64,000 nt of DNA, taken from Actinomadura spongiicola. GTDB taxonomy: Bacteria > Actinomycetota > Actinomycetes > Streptosporangiales > Streptosporangiaceae. The notes beneath the pieces are model-generated. The model made no database searches and was not told the DNA's origin. It saw only the letters and a program-made list of their open reading frames with translations. The DNA is taken from positions 118,393 through 182,392 of the forward strand of contig NZ_QVNQ01000014.1 in NCBI RefSeq assembly GCF_003432485.1, read 5' to 3'. Shown piece by piece: positions 8,914 through 17,845 of this stretch. Made by a program: the position numbers and the translations under genes. Within the stretch, counting starts at the first letter, position 1; every line of letters starts with the position of its first letter.

Positions 8914-8958
8914 CTTCGGAACCTCTCGGTGTTCCCGTGTGCACTAGAGGTTCCGAAG
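8914..8958. terminator. 13-bp inverted repeat with 19-nt loop
   Basis: CTTCGGAACCTCT at 8914-8926 is exactly complementary to AGAGGTTCCGAAG at 8946-8958. It lies just beyond the 3' end of the broken NlpC/P60 gene and could be its terminator, or a palindromic protein-binding site. Confidence 0.5.
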
Positions 8959-8989
8959 GAGGTCTGGGGCTGGTGACATCAGTGACGTT

Positions 8990-9400
8990 TTACATCCTCT
9001 CAGGCCTTCCACACTGGTCTGTGGCTTCTTCGGGAGTGCGGACGACGTCGCCGGTGTGAGGGGCGTGGATCATGCGGCCCTGGCCGTGGTAGATCCCGAC
9101 GTGGTGAATGGTGGCTGGGTTGGTGGGGTTGGTGGCGAAGAAGAGCAGGTCACCGGGTTGAAGGTGAGGGCGGGGGATGTGGGGTCCAGCGTTGTAACGG
9201 GCGGCGGCGACTCGGGTTAGGTGGAGGCTGCTTGGGCCCAGGCGTGTTGGGTGAGGCCGGAGCAGTCGAAGCCTTTGGTGGCTGCGCCGTGGGCGATGCC
9301 GTAGTAGGGCCGGAAGGTCCGCCGCCGCCCCAGGAGTAGGGGGTGCCGAGCCAGCGGAGGGCTGCGCGGACGGCGATGGCGCCTCGTCCGGTAATGGTGG
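8990..9400 (-). pseudogene. NlpC/P60 cell-wall peptidase, broken by two frameshifts
   Basis: Three reading frames together spell an NlpC/P60 domain. The first has A-V-R-A-A-L-R-W-L-G-T-P-Y-S-W-G-G; the second has the catalytic cysteine in G-F-D-C-S-G-L-T-Q-H-A-W; the third has R-Y-N-A-G-P, P-G-D-L-L-F-F and the catalytic histidine in H-H-V-G-I-Y. The breaks lie near 9310 and 9225. Such enzymes cut peptidoglycan stem peptides outside the cell. No signal peptide region was found upstream. Either the gene is dead or GC-rich runs were misread; the two shifts are separate. Confidence 0.75.
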
Positions 9401-9650
9401 GAGTGACGTAGCGGGCGGCTTAGGTCTGGACTCCACCTGGTTCGTTTCCCTGTTTGGTTGCCGGCTTGTGCCGGCTCTAGCCGTGTTGCCTTTGATTCGG
9501 TGACGGCCGCCGTGCCGACGAGCTGGCAGGCGTGGATAGGCACGCGGACATGATCGCTTACGGCTTGAATTCGGTGGGCTTCACCCCAGTTGATTCGGTT
9601 TGGGTTGGTTGGGGCGTGACGAGGCGCGGCTTGTCGATGGTGGGTGTGGG

Positions 9651-10889
9651 TTAGGAGCGTGCTCGGCGGAGGTCGGTTCGTCGCCGGATCGGGCTGAGTG
9701 TGGCGGGGGGTGAAGGCTTGGGGATGCGGAGTCGGCGGCTCGGGCGCCTTGCCGCTCGGGTTCGTCGCCCGGACTCCAGTTCGCTTCTCAGGCGGTCCAG
9801 GTGGACGAGGAGTTCGCCATGGAGCGGCCAGTCGGGGCTGTCGGCCCGCAGCATCCCGGTCAGCTTGACGCGATCTTCCCTCGCGGTGTCCAGGTGGGAG
9901 GCGATCTGGTCCTCGAGGTCGGTGTCGCCTGTGGTGAACTGCTGCCGGCGCATCCGCCCGTAGGTGCCCAGCGCCGAGGCCAGATGCCTCGTGGTCGTGG
10001 CCAGCAGGACGCGGGTGTCGCTGTTGGACAGGGGGTCCTCGTGCCCCTGCTCGGGTTCGTGGGCGTGGTCGGCGAGGCAGCGGGCGAGGCCGCGGATGGT
10101 GACTCCGCAGTGTTCCAGTGCGACCAGAGTCTCGCGCAACGCCACCATGGACCGCAGCATTCCGACGCCTTGCGGATTGAGGCGGACGCTTTCCTCGGCG
10201 TGTACGAGTTCGGCGTCCACGCGTTGGACTTCCCAGGTGAGGGAGCGGGCCCGGGAGAGCAATTCGTCGAAGATGCGTGGTTCGGGGCGTTCTTCGACCG
10301 CGTCGGCGATGGCGTGGAGGTGACGGGCCATGGTGTCGCTGAGGTCCTCCAGCGCCTCCTCGGCTGCTTGGATCTTGATGGGCGAGGTCAGCAGCCCGGC
10401 GATCAGGCCGGTGAGCGCGCCGACGAGGGTCTCCACGATCCGCCCCGTGGCCGCGGCGCCGGTTTCGAGGGCGAGGATGAGCATCGCGCTGATCGGCACC
10501 TCGAGGACGTAGTTGCCTAGCCGCATGACGAATCCGCAGATCAGTGCGGCCGTGATAGCCAGGCCCAGGCTCCACCAGCTGAATCCCAATACGCTCGACA
10601 GCAGTGCCGCGACCAACACGCCGACGACGACGCTGACGACGCGTTGCCAGACATGGTGAATGGTCTGGTACAGCGTGACCTGAACGACGAGGAGTGCGGT
10701 CAGAGGGGCGAGGACGGGTCTTGGGCTGGTAGCGGGTAGCCAGGACGCGAACTGGAACGCAAGAACCGCTGTCACGGCGAGGCGGGCGATCACGATGGTC
10801 GTCGGCTGTGTGCGCAGCCGCTTCAATCGCACCCGCACCGGCGTGACGGCAGTGCGTGCCGCCCCACGTAGCCGCTGGTCACCGTTCAT
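9651..10889 (-). CDS. FUSC/aromatic acid exporter-like membrane protein
   Basis: The 412-residue protein has about six hydrophobic segments between residues 30 and 165, beginning T-I-V-I-A-R-L-A-V-T-A-V-L-A-F and including T-S-P-R-P-V-L-A-P-L-T-A-L-L-V-V-Q, the usual pattern of the FUSC/ArAE half-transporter N-terminus. A long helical cytoplasmic part follows, and the C-terminus is very arginine-rich. It starts 13 bp after the flavoprotein gene stop, so it is probably in the same operon as the thioredoxin genes. Substrate unknown; export of small aromatic or organic acids is a family-level inference only. Confidence 0.75.
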   Translation of the reverse strand: MNGDQRLRGAARTAVTPVRVRLKRLRTQPTTIVIARLAVTAVLAFQFASWLPATSPRPVLAPLTALLVVQVTLYQTIHHVWQRVVSVVVGVLVAALLSSVLGFSWWSLGLAITAALICGFVMRLGNYVLEVPISAMLILALETGAAATGRIVETLVGALTGLIAGLLTSPIKIQAAEEALEDLSDTMARHLHAIADAVEERPEPRIFDELLSRARSLTWEVQRVDAELVHAEESVRLNPQGVGMLRSMVALRETLVALEHCGVTIRGLARCLADHAHEPEQGHEDPLSNSDTRVLLATTTRHLASALGTYGRMRRQQFTTGDTDLEDQIASHLDTAREDRVKLTGMLRADSPDWPLHGELLVHLDRLRSELESGRRTRAARRPSRRLRIPKPSPPATLSPIRRRTDLRRARS

Positions 10890-10901
10890 TCCACGCCCAC
10901 A

Positions 10902-12491
10902 TCACCCCAGGCGCTCGAACGCCAGGTGGACGGCCATCGCTCCCTCTCCCACCGCGGAGGCGACCCGCTTGATCGAGCCGCTCCGCACATCACCCGCGGC
11001 CAGCACGCCGGGGAGATTGGTCTCCAGCGGCAGGGCCTGTGGGCCGCCGGTGCGCACATACCCCCTGTCATCGAGGTCGACCATGCCGGACAACCAGGCG
11101 ACGCAGGGGTCGGCTCCGATGAAGACGAACAATGCGCGCACCCCGAAGCGGCGGACCTCACCGTTCCGGTTGTTCTTGGTGACGACCTCCTCCAGGAGAT
11201 CATGACCGCGCAGTTCACGGATCTCGGTGTGCGGGAACACTTCGATCTCGGGGCAGTGTTCGATCCTGTCGATCAGGTAGCGCGACATGTTCTCGCCGAG
11301 TTCTCCGCCCCGGACGAAGAGCAACACGCGCGTGGCGTACCGGGCCAGGAAGACGGCCGCCTGACCCGCAGAGTTGCCGCCACCGACGATGGCCACCGGT
11401 ACGTGACGGCACTGGAGCGCCTCCACCTGGGTCGCCGCGAAGTACACGCCGGCGCCGTCGTAGTCGTCAAGGCGCGGGACGTCCAGCCGGCGGTAGCGGG
11501 CGCCGGTCGCGATGACGACCGTGCGGCCGGACACCTCACCGCCTCCGTCGAGATCGACGGTGTACCGGCCGTTGCCCGCGTGCAACCCCGTGGCGCCGCC
11601 GGGCACGTGCAGTCTCGCGCCGAACCTTCTGGCCTGGATGACCGCCCGTTCGGTCAGCTCCGCGCCCGAGATGCCGACGGGGAAGCCGAGGTAGTTCTCG
11701 ATCTTGGACGACTTCCCGGCCTGTCCCCCGGTCGCGATGGCATCGACGACCATCGTGTCCAGGCCGTCCGAGGAGCCGTACACGGCCGCGGCCAGCCCGG
11801 CGGGGCCCGCGCCGATGACGAGCATGTCGTGCGCCGAGGAGGACGGCGCCGACGGCGGCAGCCCGAGCAGTCGGTGGAGCTCGTTGTCTCCCGGATTGCG
11901 CAGCACCCGCTCACCGTTCAGGATCACGACGGGAGTTTCGGACGCCGGGACGCCGAGCTTCGTGAGAAGCGATTCGGCGTCCTCGTCGTCCTCGACGTCG
12001 ATCCACCGGTGCGGCAGCCGGTTGCGGGCGGCGAAGTCGCGCAGGCGCAGGCAGCGGGGAGAGAAGTGCGAGCCGATGATCCGTAGCCCGGCGCCGTGCT
12101 CGATGAGCAGGGAGCGACGGATGAGAAACGCGCGCAGGACGAGGTCGCCGAACCAGGGCTCCCGTTCGGCCAGCTCGCGCAGGCATCGCGGCCGTACCGC
12201 GATCACCTCACCGGGGTCCTCGACGCGGGCGGTGAGGAACGTCGGTTGACCGGTCAGCAGGCCGAGCTCGCCGAGGAAGCGTCCCGGTCCGTGCACGCGG
12301 ATGACCTCGCCCTTGTCGAGCATCACCACCGTCCCGGCCACGAGCACGATGAAGTCGTGGTCACGGTCCCCTTCCGAGAAGAGGACGTCGCCGCGACGGG
12401 TCGGGCGTCGTTCCCCGTATGCCGCGACCAGCCCGATCTGCTCCCGGTCGAGTCGAGGGTAGGCGCCGTACAGATCAGGTGTCTCTTCCAA
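10902..12491 (-). CDS. cNMP-binding domain / thioredoxin reductase-like flavoprotein
   Basis: This 529-residue fusion has a cyclic-nucleotide-binding-like domain (about 20-130, with the G-R-F-L-G-E-L-G-L-L-T-G motif), a short thioredoxin-like domain (about 140-215), and a TrxR-like FAD/NAD(P)H core. FAD binds at V-I-G-A-G-P-A-G-L-A-A, with G-G-Q-A-G-K-S-S-K-I-E-N-Y next; the nucleotide site is V-G-G-G-N-S-A-G-Q-A. The C-x-x-C redox pair of true thioredoxin reductases is missing: the matching place reads V-Y-F-A-A-T-Q-V-E-A. Start is TTG 12491, overlapping the thioredoxin gene by 17 bp. Electron partner uncertain. Confidence 0.88.
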   Translation of the reverse strand: MEETPDLYGAYPRLDREQIGLVAAYGERRPTRRGDVLFSEGDRDHDFIVLVAGTVVMLDKGEVIRVHGPGRFLGELGLLTGQPTFLTARVEDPGEVIAVRPRCLRELAEREPWFGDLVLRAFLIRRSLLIEHGAGLRIIGSHFSPRCLRLRDFAARNRLPHRWIDVEDDEDAESLLTKLGVPASETPVVILNGERVLRNPGDNELHRLLGLPPSAPSSSAHDMLVIGAGPAGLAAAVYGSSDGLDTMVVDAIATGGQAGKSSKIENYLGFPVGISGAELTERAVIQARRFGARLHVPGGATGLHAGNGRYTVDLDGGGEVSGRTVVIATGARYRRLDVPRLDDYDGAGVYFAATQVEALQCRHVPVAIVGGGNSAGQAAVFLARYATRVLLFVRGGELGENMSRYLIDRIEHCPEIEVFPHTEIRELRGHDLLEEVVTKNNRNGEVRRFGVRALFVFIGADPCVAWLSGMVDLDDRGYVRTGGPQALPLETNLPGVLAAGDVRSGSIKRVASAVGEGAMAVHLAFERLG

Positions 12492-12900
12492 GGGCTTCCT
12501 CCACCCACGTGCGGAGCGGACCGGCAGGTACTGCGCCCGCTCTCCGGTCGATCACCTTCCCGTCGCGCATCAGCAGCAGCGTGGGAACGGCACGCACGGC
12601 GAAGCGCTCCCGGATCTTCGGTGCCCGGTCTATGTCGATCTTCACGAGTTTCAGCCGCCCCGCCATCTTGTGGGCGATGCGCTCCAGTGCCGGGCTGACC
12701 GTGCGGCACGGCGCGCACCAGGTCGCCCACAGGTCGACGAGGACCGGTACGGAGGAGCGCTCGGCGACCTCGGTGAAGTCCTCGTCTCCGGCGTCTGCGA
12801 TCCACGGGAGCGGCCGGTGACAGTTGCCGCAGACCGGTCCGCCGGCGGCGGCGCCCGGCACACGGTTCTTCGTGCCGCAGTGCTCGCAACGAACGATCAT
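12475..12900 (-). CDS. Thioredoxin with N-terminal zinc ribbon (TrxC-like)
   Basis: The 141-residue protein has a zinc-ribbon start (C-E-H-C near residue 5 and C-G-N-C near 24) and a thioredoxin fold with the W-C-A-P-C active site and the cis-proline loop V-P-T-L-L-L. This is the architecture of thioredoxin 2, a cytoplasmic disulfide reductase often tied to oxidative stress. It overlaps the downstream flavoprotein gene, so the two are co-translated and may act together, though the flavoprotein lacks its own C-x-x-C. Confidence 0.92.
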   Translation of the reverse strand: MIVRCEHCGTKNRVPGAAAGGPVCGNCHRPLPWIADAGDEDFTEVAERSSVPVLVDLWATWCAPCRTVSPALERIAHKMAGRLKLVKIDIDRAPKIRERFAVRAVPTLLLMRDGKVIDRRAGAVPAGPLRTWVEEALGRDT

Positions 12901-12940
12901 CGGTCCCTCCCGCGGATGCGGGGGAAGTGCCCCGTACGGG

Positions 12941-13390
12941 TCAGCCCTTGACCTCGATGTGGCGGTCCTTCTCGGTCGTGGCCTTGGGGACCGTCACGGT
13001 GAGCACGCCGTCTGACAGTTTCGCGTCGATCCGCTCGGCATCGATGTCACCGGGCAGGTACACGCGGTACTCGAACCGGCCGGTGCGCCGCTGCTTGTGA
13101 TGCCGCAGCCCGCGCCTCTCCCGCTCCTTGACCTCTCCCGTGATGGTCAACTCCCGGTCGTGGAGGGATACGTCGATCTCGTCCTTCTTCAGGCCGGGAA
13201 GTTCGGTCTCGATCACGTAGGCGTCGTCGGTCTCGCTCACGTCCCCCGCAGGCGCCCAGGGCAGATCCGTGGCGGTACCGGCGAAGGCCGCGTTGACCAG
13301 TTGTTCCATCTGCTCGTAGAGGGGGTCGAAAGCCCTCGGCCTCGGGTTGAGCATCGTGTCGGCGGGGCGGCGGATGCTGGGCAGTGCCAT
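12941..13390 (-). CDS. Small heat-shock protein, Hsp20 family
   Basis: This 149-residue holdase has the alpha-crystallin domain: A-Y-V-I-E-T-E-L-P-G-L-K-K-D-E-I-D-V begins it and G-V-L-T-V-T-V-P-K closes it. The N-terminus is short and the C-terminus lacks a clear I-x-I/V tail beyond H-I-E-V. It lies 40 bp upstream of thioredoxin and 90 bp downstream of the antiporter gene, in a run of minus-strand stress genes. An operator for a heat-shock repressor was not recognised upstream. Confidence 0.93.
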   Translation of the reverse strand: MALPSIRRPADTMLNPRPRAFDPLYEQMEQLVNAAFAGTATDLPWAPAGDVSETDDAYVIETELPGLKKDEIDVSLHDRELTITGEVKERERRGLRHHKQRRTGRFEYRVYLPGDIDAERIDAKLSDGVLTVTVPKATTEKDRHIEVKG

Positions 13391-13479
13391 CGTCTTAGCC
13401 TCTCGTTGGACGTTGTCTCAATGGGACGTTGCCCGCCCGGCCGGTCCGGCACATCCTCAGGGTTGACAGGTCCTCCCGG

Positions 13480-15054
13480 TCAGCCGACTTCCCGGATGTC
13501 GGGGTCCTCGAGATCGAGCCACCGGTCCACGGCCCGCATCACCTCTGCGCTGATCCTGCCTTCGGAGTAGAGCCGGCGCAGCTTCTCGCGCTGCGTTCGC
13601 ACCAGTTCGCGGCGCAGGACGAGGACGTCGGTGACCTCCTCGTCGAGGTCCTCGCCGGATTCGGTGCGGACCTGGTCCCGGAGGCTCTCGTACAGCCGGC
13701 GGAAGGTCCCGCCGGTGCGATCGTCGACCTCGCCCTTCTCGATGAGCTCGTCCAGCCGGGCGAGGGCGGCGTCCACCACGGCCTTCCGTGCCTCCTGGTA
13801 CTCGATCCGGACGCGGTCGGACTCGGTCATGCCCAGCCGTCTCAGCAGGCCGGGCAGCGTGGTCGCATACCCGATCAGGGCGGTGAACACGACGGCGCCG
13901 ATCACGAAGAGCCGCTCGCCGCGCCGTTCCGGCGGCAGACCCGGCGCGGACATCGGCAGGGACAGCACGATCGCCAGTGAGATCGCGCCGCGCATACCGC
14001 TCCAGCCGATGACGAGCCGGTCGCGCCAGGGCAGATGGTCGAAGGCGAAGTGCCGACCGGGCAGGTACCGGGAGAGCGGGAAGACGAACTGCGTCCAGGC
14101 GAGCCGCAGGGCCACGATGACGGCCGTGACCGCGACCGCGCCGAGGATCGCCGACGACCACGCCGCGCCGGTCAGCTGGCGCACGATGAGGCGGACCTCA
14201 AGGCCGAGCAGCACGAACAGCGCCGATTCGAGGAGGAAGACCAGCACCTGCCAGAACAGCTGTCCGGGCAGCCGGGACGCCGGCTGGAGCATGCCCTCTC
14301 CGCGGGTACCGAGGTAGAAGCCCGCGCAGACGGCGGCGAGCACCCCGGAGAAGCCGAGCTCGTCGGCCGGGACGAACGCGAGGTACGGCGTCAGCAGGCT
14401 CACGACGATCTGGCTGCCGGGATCGCGGATCCTGCGGCGGAGGCGGGACGCGACGAAACCCACCAGGAGGCCGTACGCCACACCGCCGGCGACGACCTCG
14501 GCCAGCCGCGCGATGCCGTGCCCGAGGGTGAAGGACGTCGTCAGCGCCTCGACGGCAAGCACGAAGGCGGTGAGCGCGACGGCGTCGTTGATGAGGTTCT
14601 CACCTTCGACGATGGTCACGAGCCGGCCCGGCGCGTTCAGCCGCTTCATGATCGAGATCGCGGCGACGGGGTCGGTGGGGGCGACGGCGGCACCGAGGGC
14701 GATGGCGGCCGCCCAGCTCAGGTCGGGCAGGATCCCCCGCAGGACCGCGGCGACGGCGAGGGTGGTCACCGTCGTCAGGCCGATCGCGAGCGCCGTGATC
14801 GGCACGGCGTCCGCCTTCGCCTCGCGAGGGGCGCTGAAGAACGCGGCGTAGTAGACGAGCGGGGGCAGGAAGCCCAGCAGCACCACTTCCGGTGGTAGCG
14901 CGATCTCGGGCATGCCCGGCAGGAACGCCGCCGCCGCGCCGAGCACGACGAGAAGGATCGCGTCGGGCACTCCCATACGCGCGGCCAGGGCCCTGGAGAG
15001 CAGTACCACGACCGTGACGGCCAGGCCGACGATGAACAGGGACTCCGGACCCAT
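13480..15054 (-). CDS. Na+/H+ antiporter, CPA1 family
   Basis: The 524-residue protein has about 12 membrane segments and the CPA1 signatures A-V-A-P-T-D-P-V-A-A, G-E-N-L-I-N-D-A-V-A (the ion-binding N-D pair) and G-W-S-G-M-R-G-A-I-S-L-A. A cytoplasmic tail of about 120 residues holds charged helices. ATG 15054 is chosen because it opens the first membrane helix and has GGAAGG just upstream; that site lies inside a 24-bp palindrome. Longer N-termini in this frame are not family-like. It would exchange cytoplasmic Na+ for protons and support pH homeostasis. Confidence 0.92.
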   Translation of the reverse strand: MGPESLFIVGLAVTVVVLLSRALAARMGVPDAILLVVLGAAAAFLPGMPEIALPPEVVLLGFLPPLVYYAAFFSAPREAKADAVPITALAIGLTTVTTLAVAAVLRGILPDLSWAAAIALGAAVAPTDPVAAISIMKRLNAPGRLVTIVEGENLINDAVALTAFVLAVEALTTSFTLGHGIARLAEVVAGGVAYGLLVGFVASRLRRRIRDPGSQIVVSLLTPYLAFVPADELGFSGVLAAVCAGFYLGTRGEGMLQPASRLPGQLFWQVLVFLLESALFVLLGLEVRLIVRQLTGAAWSSAILGAVAVTAVIVALRLAWTQFVFPLSRYLPGRHFAFDHLPWRDRLVIGWSGMRGAISLAIVLSLPMSAPGLPPERRGERLFVIGAVVFTALIGYATTLPGLLRRLGMTESDRVRIEYQEARKAVVDAALARLDELIEKGEVDDRTGGTFRRLYESLRDQVRTESGEDLDEEVTDVLVLRRELVRTQREKLRRLYSEGRISAEVMRAVDRWLDLEDPDIREVG

Positions 15055-15057
15055 GAT

Positions 15058-15081
15058 CGTGGCCTTCCCGGGAAGGCCACG
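15058..15081. promoter_or_regulatory. 24-bp perfect palindrome over the antiporter ribosome-binding site
   Basis: CGTGGCCTTCCC followed by its exact reverse complement GGGAAGGCCACG lies 4 bp before the antiporter ATG. On the minus strand its right half supplies the GGAAGG ribosome-binding site. It could be a repressor operator or an RNA hairpin that hides the site. Confidence 0.6.
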
Positions 15082-15225
15082 TCCAGCCGAAGACGCAGGT
15101 AGGGAAATGTACAAGCGGAACTGATCCTCCGGTGACCACCGCCGGGTCACTCGAGGGCGCTCATCGTCGGTTGCTACCCGTACTGAGGATATGGGGCGCG
15201 TTGCGGCACGCGCAGGGTGGTGGGC

Positions 15226-17763
15226 GTGACCGAGGTACCACTGCTGGGTTCGAAGCTGGAGGTGCCCGCCCCTCCACCGGGGCTGGTGGAGCGTCCACGC
15301 CTCGGCCGCGTTCTCGACACGGGACTGCGACGGCCGTTGACGCTGGTGAACGCTCCGCCCGGCTGGGGGAAGTCCGTGCTGCTGAGCTGGTGGACGAGGG
15401 CGACGGACCTCCGGGTCGGCTGGCTCGGCGTCGAAGACGGGGACGACCCCCGATTCTGGTCCTACCTGCGGGCGGCGCTGAACTCCACGGGAGGATTCCC
15501 GGGCGACGCCCTGCCGTCGCCGGACGAGGCGCCCCATGACGTGTTCCTGGCCCGGCTGGCGGCCGTGCTGGCCGGATCCGCCGCACCCGTAGGCGTCGTC
15601 CTCGACGATTTCCATCGGATACGCGACCCGCAGATCCTGAAGGGGCTGGAGTATCTGGTCCGGCACGCCGGGCGGGCACTACGGGTGATCATCGTGACGC
15701 GCGGTGGCCCGGGACCCCCGCTGGCACGTTCACGGCTCGCCGGCGCGGTCACCGTGCTGGAGGCCGCTGAGCTTTCGTTCACCATGGCGGAGACCGTCGA
15801 ACTGCTGGCCACACTGGGCCTGGAACTGCCCGACCGATACACGCGCATGCTGCTCCAGCGGACAGAGGGCTGGCCGGCGGGCCTGCGGCTCGCGGGGCTG
15901 TCCATGCGAGGACACTGTGATCCGCCGCGCTTCGTGGCCGGGCTGACCGGCGACCACGAGACCATCGCGGGCTACTTCGCCGCGGAAGTGCTGGACGGTC
16001 TCGACGGCGGGCATCTGGAGGTCCTGCTGTGCGGCTCTGTGCTGGAACGGCTCACCGGCGGCCTGGCGGACGCCCTCACCGGCCGGTCGGACGGTGAACG
16101 GATCCTGGCCGAACTGGGCGACGCCGGCGCCTTCCTCGACCCGGCCGGCGACCGGCGCTCCGCGTATCGCTGCCACCGTCTTCTCGGCGATTTCCTTCGC
16201 CGCGAGCTGGCCAGGCGCGCGCCTCGGCGAGTCCCCGACCTGCATCGGCGCGCGGCCGCATGGTACGCCGCGCGAGGCTCATCCCCGGAGGCGCTCCGGC
16301 ACGCCCTCCTGTCCCCGGACTGGCGGATGGCCACGGATCTCCTGGCCGACCACTGGCCCGATCTCGTGCTGTCGGATTCGGCCCCACCGTTCTGGGCGTC
16401 CGACCCCGCGCCACCGGAAGCGGCGCTGCGCGACAACCCGGATCTTGCGCTGGCCTGCGCGGTGAACCAGCGGATCCTCGGTGATCGGCGAGGAACCGAC
16501 CGCTACCTGCGGCTCGCCGAGGACCACCACGCGGCCGAGGCCGGCGATGAGAAGGCCACGGCGATTCGCCTGACGCGGTCGGTGGCGGCGGGGAACGTCG
16601 CCGCGACGTTCTCCCAGGCATCGCGGCTCCTCGCGCACCGGGAGGACGGTGAAGGCGCCCGTTCGGTCGCCCTTTCCGCGCTCGGCACGGCCCGGCTGGC
16701 GACCGGGGACCTGCGCACGGCGGAAAGGGCACTGGACGACGGGCTGGCCGCGGCCGAGCGTGCGGGCCTGGACCGGGCCCGGGCGGTGTGCCTCAGCAGG
16801 CTCGCCGTGGCCCGTGCCCTGCTCGGCGAACTCCATCTCGCGGGACGGACCGCCCAGGACTCGCTCGGCTTCACGGCGGCGCCCGGAGTCCGCGGGTACG
16901 CCTATCTCGCGTTGGCGATCACGCACCACGAGTGGGGTGAAGGGAACGAGGCCGCGCGGTACCTGGATCTCGCGGAGAATTCCGGTGACCGGCTGCTCGC
17001 CGCGCTGATCGGCATCGTCCGGCTGTGGTCGCTTCAGGCGGGCGAACACCGCTCCCACGCGGACGAGGTACTGCGCGAGGCCCACCACGAACTCACCGGC
17101 TGGCCGGTGCCGACGTACATCGCGCACCGGTTCACCGCCGCCGAGGCGGCGCTGCGGACGAGCCTCGGGGACACCGGCACGGCCGCCCGGCTCCTGGCCG
17201 ACCAGGCGGGGGCATCGGGCGGCTCGGCGCCGCTGGCGGTCGCGCTCGCGCGCACGCAGCTGAGGGACGGCGATCCGGACACGGCGATACTGACGGCCGC
17301 CGGCGCGCCGAACGGTGAACTGGGGCTCAGACTGGAAGCGGGCCTGCTGGAAGCGTTGGCCGCCGACCGTCTCGGCCATGACCGGCACGCGTCCACGACC
17401 CTGGAGAAGACCCTGCGGCTCGCCGATCACGAGCGTTTCACGGGGGTGTTCCTCCGCGAGGGCCGGGCCGCGCGGCGGCTGCTGAGCGCCCATCTGGACT
17501 CGGGGACGGCATGCCGGCCGTTCATCATGGAGATCGTCGGATGCGCCGCCGGGGGGACGGACGGCCCCCTCGAACCGCTGACCGAGCGGGAGCTGACGGT
17601 GCTGCGGTACCTGCAGAGCGTCTTGACGACCGAGGAGATCGCGGCCGAACTGCACCTCTCGGTCAACACCGTGAAGACACACACGCGCCACATCTACCGG
17701 AAGCTCACCGCCTCCCGGCGCCGGGAGGCGGTGCGCAAGGCCCGGGAGGCTCGGCTTCTCTGA
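15226..17763 (+). CDS. LAL-type LuxR transcriptional regulator (MalT-like)
   Basis: The 845-residue regulator has a STAND-type P-loop near residues 43-50 (N-A-P-P-G-W-G-K-S), Walker B-like V-V-L-D-D-F-H, a long TPR-like helical middle, and a C-terminal LuxR helix-turn-helix (L-T-E-R-E-L-T-V-L-R-Y-L ... S-V-N-T-V-K-T-H-T-R-H-I-Y-R-K-L). Such proteins bind an inducer, oligomerise with ATP and activate promoters. Divergent from the antiporter, which is a plausible target. GTG 15226 gives the MTEVPLLGSK start found in the family; GTG 15217 is possible. Confidence 0.88.
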   Translation: MTEVPLLGSKLEVPAPPPGLVERPRLGRVLDTGLRRPLTLVNAPPGWGKSVLLSWWTRATDLRVGWLGVEDGDDPRFWSYLRAALNSTGGFPGDALPSPDEAPHDVFLARLAAVLAGSAAPVGVVLDDFHRIRDPQILKGLEYLVRHAGRALRVIIVTRGGPGPPLARSRLAGAVTVLEAAELSFTMAETVELLATLGLELPDRYTRMLLQRTEGWPAGLRLAGLSMRGHCDPPRFVAGLTGDHETIAGYFAAEVLDGLDGGHLEVLLCGSVLERLTGGLADALTGRSDGERILAELGDAGAFLDPAGDRRSAYRCHRLLGDFLRRELARRAPRRVPDLHRRAAAWYAARGSSPEALRHALLSPDWRMATDLLADHWPDLVLSDSAPPFWASDPAPPEAALRDNPDLALACAVNQRILGDRRGTDRYLRLAEDHHAAEAGDEKATAIRLTRSVAAGNVAATFSQASRLLAHREDGEGARSVALSALGTARLATGDLRTAERALDDGLAAAERAGLDRARAVCLSRLAVARALLGELHLAGRTAQDSLGFTAAPGVRGYAYLALAITHHEWGEGNEAARYLDLAENSGDRLLAALIGIVRLWSLQAGEHRSHADEVLREAHHELTGWPVPTYIAHRFTAAEAALRTSLGDTGTAARLLADQAGASGGSAPLAVALARTQLRDGDPDTAILTAAGAPNGELGLRLEAGLLEALAADRLGHDRHASTTLEKTLRLADHERFTGVFLREGRAARRLLSAHLDSGTACRPFIMEIVGCAAGGTDGPLEPLTERELTVLRYLQSVLTTEEIAAELHLSVNTVKTHTRHIYRKLTASRRREAVRKAREARLL

Positions 17764-17779
17764 ACCTCCCGGGCCTTGC
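17735..17779 (+). terminator. 15-bp inverted repeat straddling the LAL stop codon
   Basis: GCAAGGCCCGGGAGG at 17735-17749 pairs exactly with CCTCCCGGGCCTTGC at 17765-17779, with the stop codon in the loop. There is no T-run, but this lies between convergent genes and probably serves both. Confidence 0.7.
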
Positions 17780-17845
17780 AGTCGCTCACCGCAGCCGATC
17801 ACCCGACCTGCTACGGCGGCGGTTCGCCAGGACGGCAGGCGAGCG

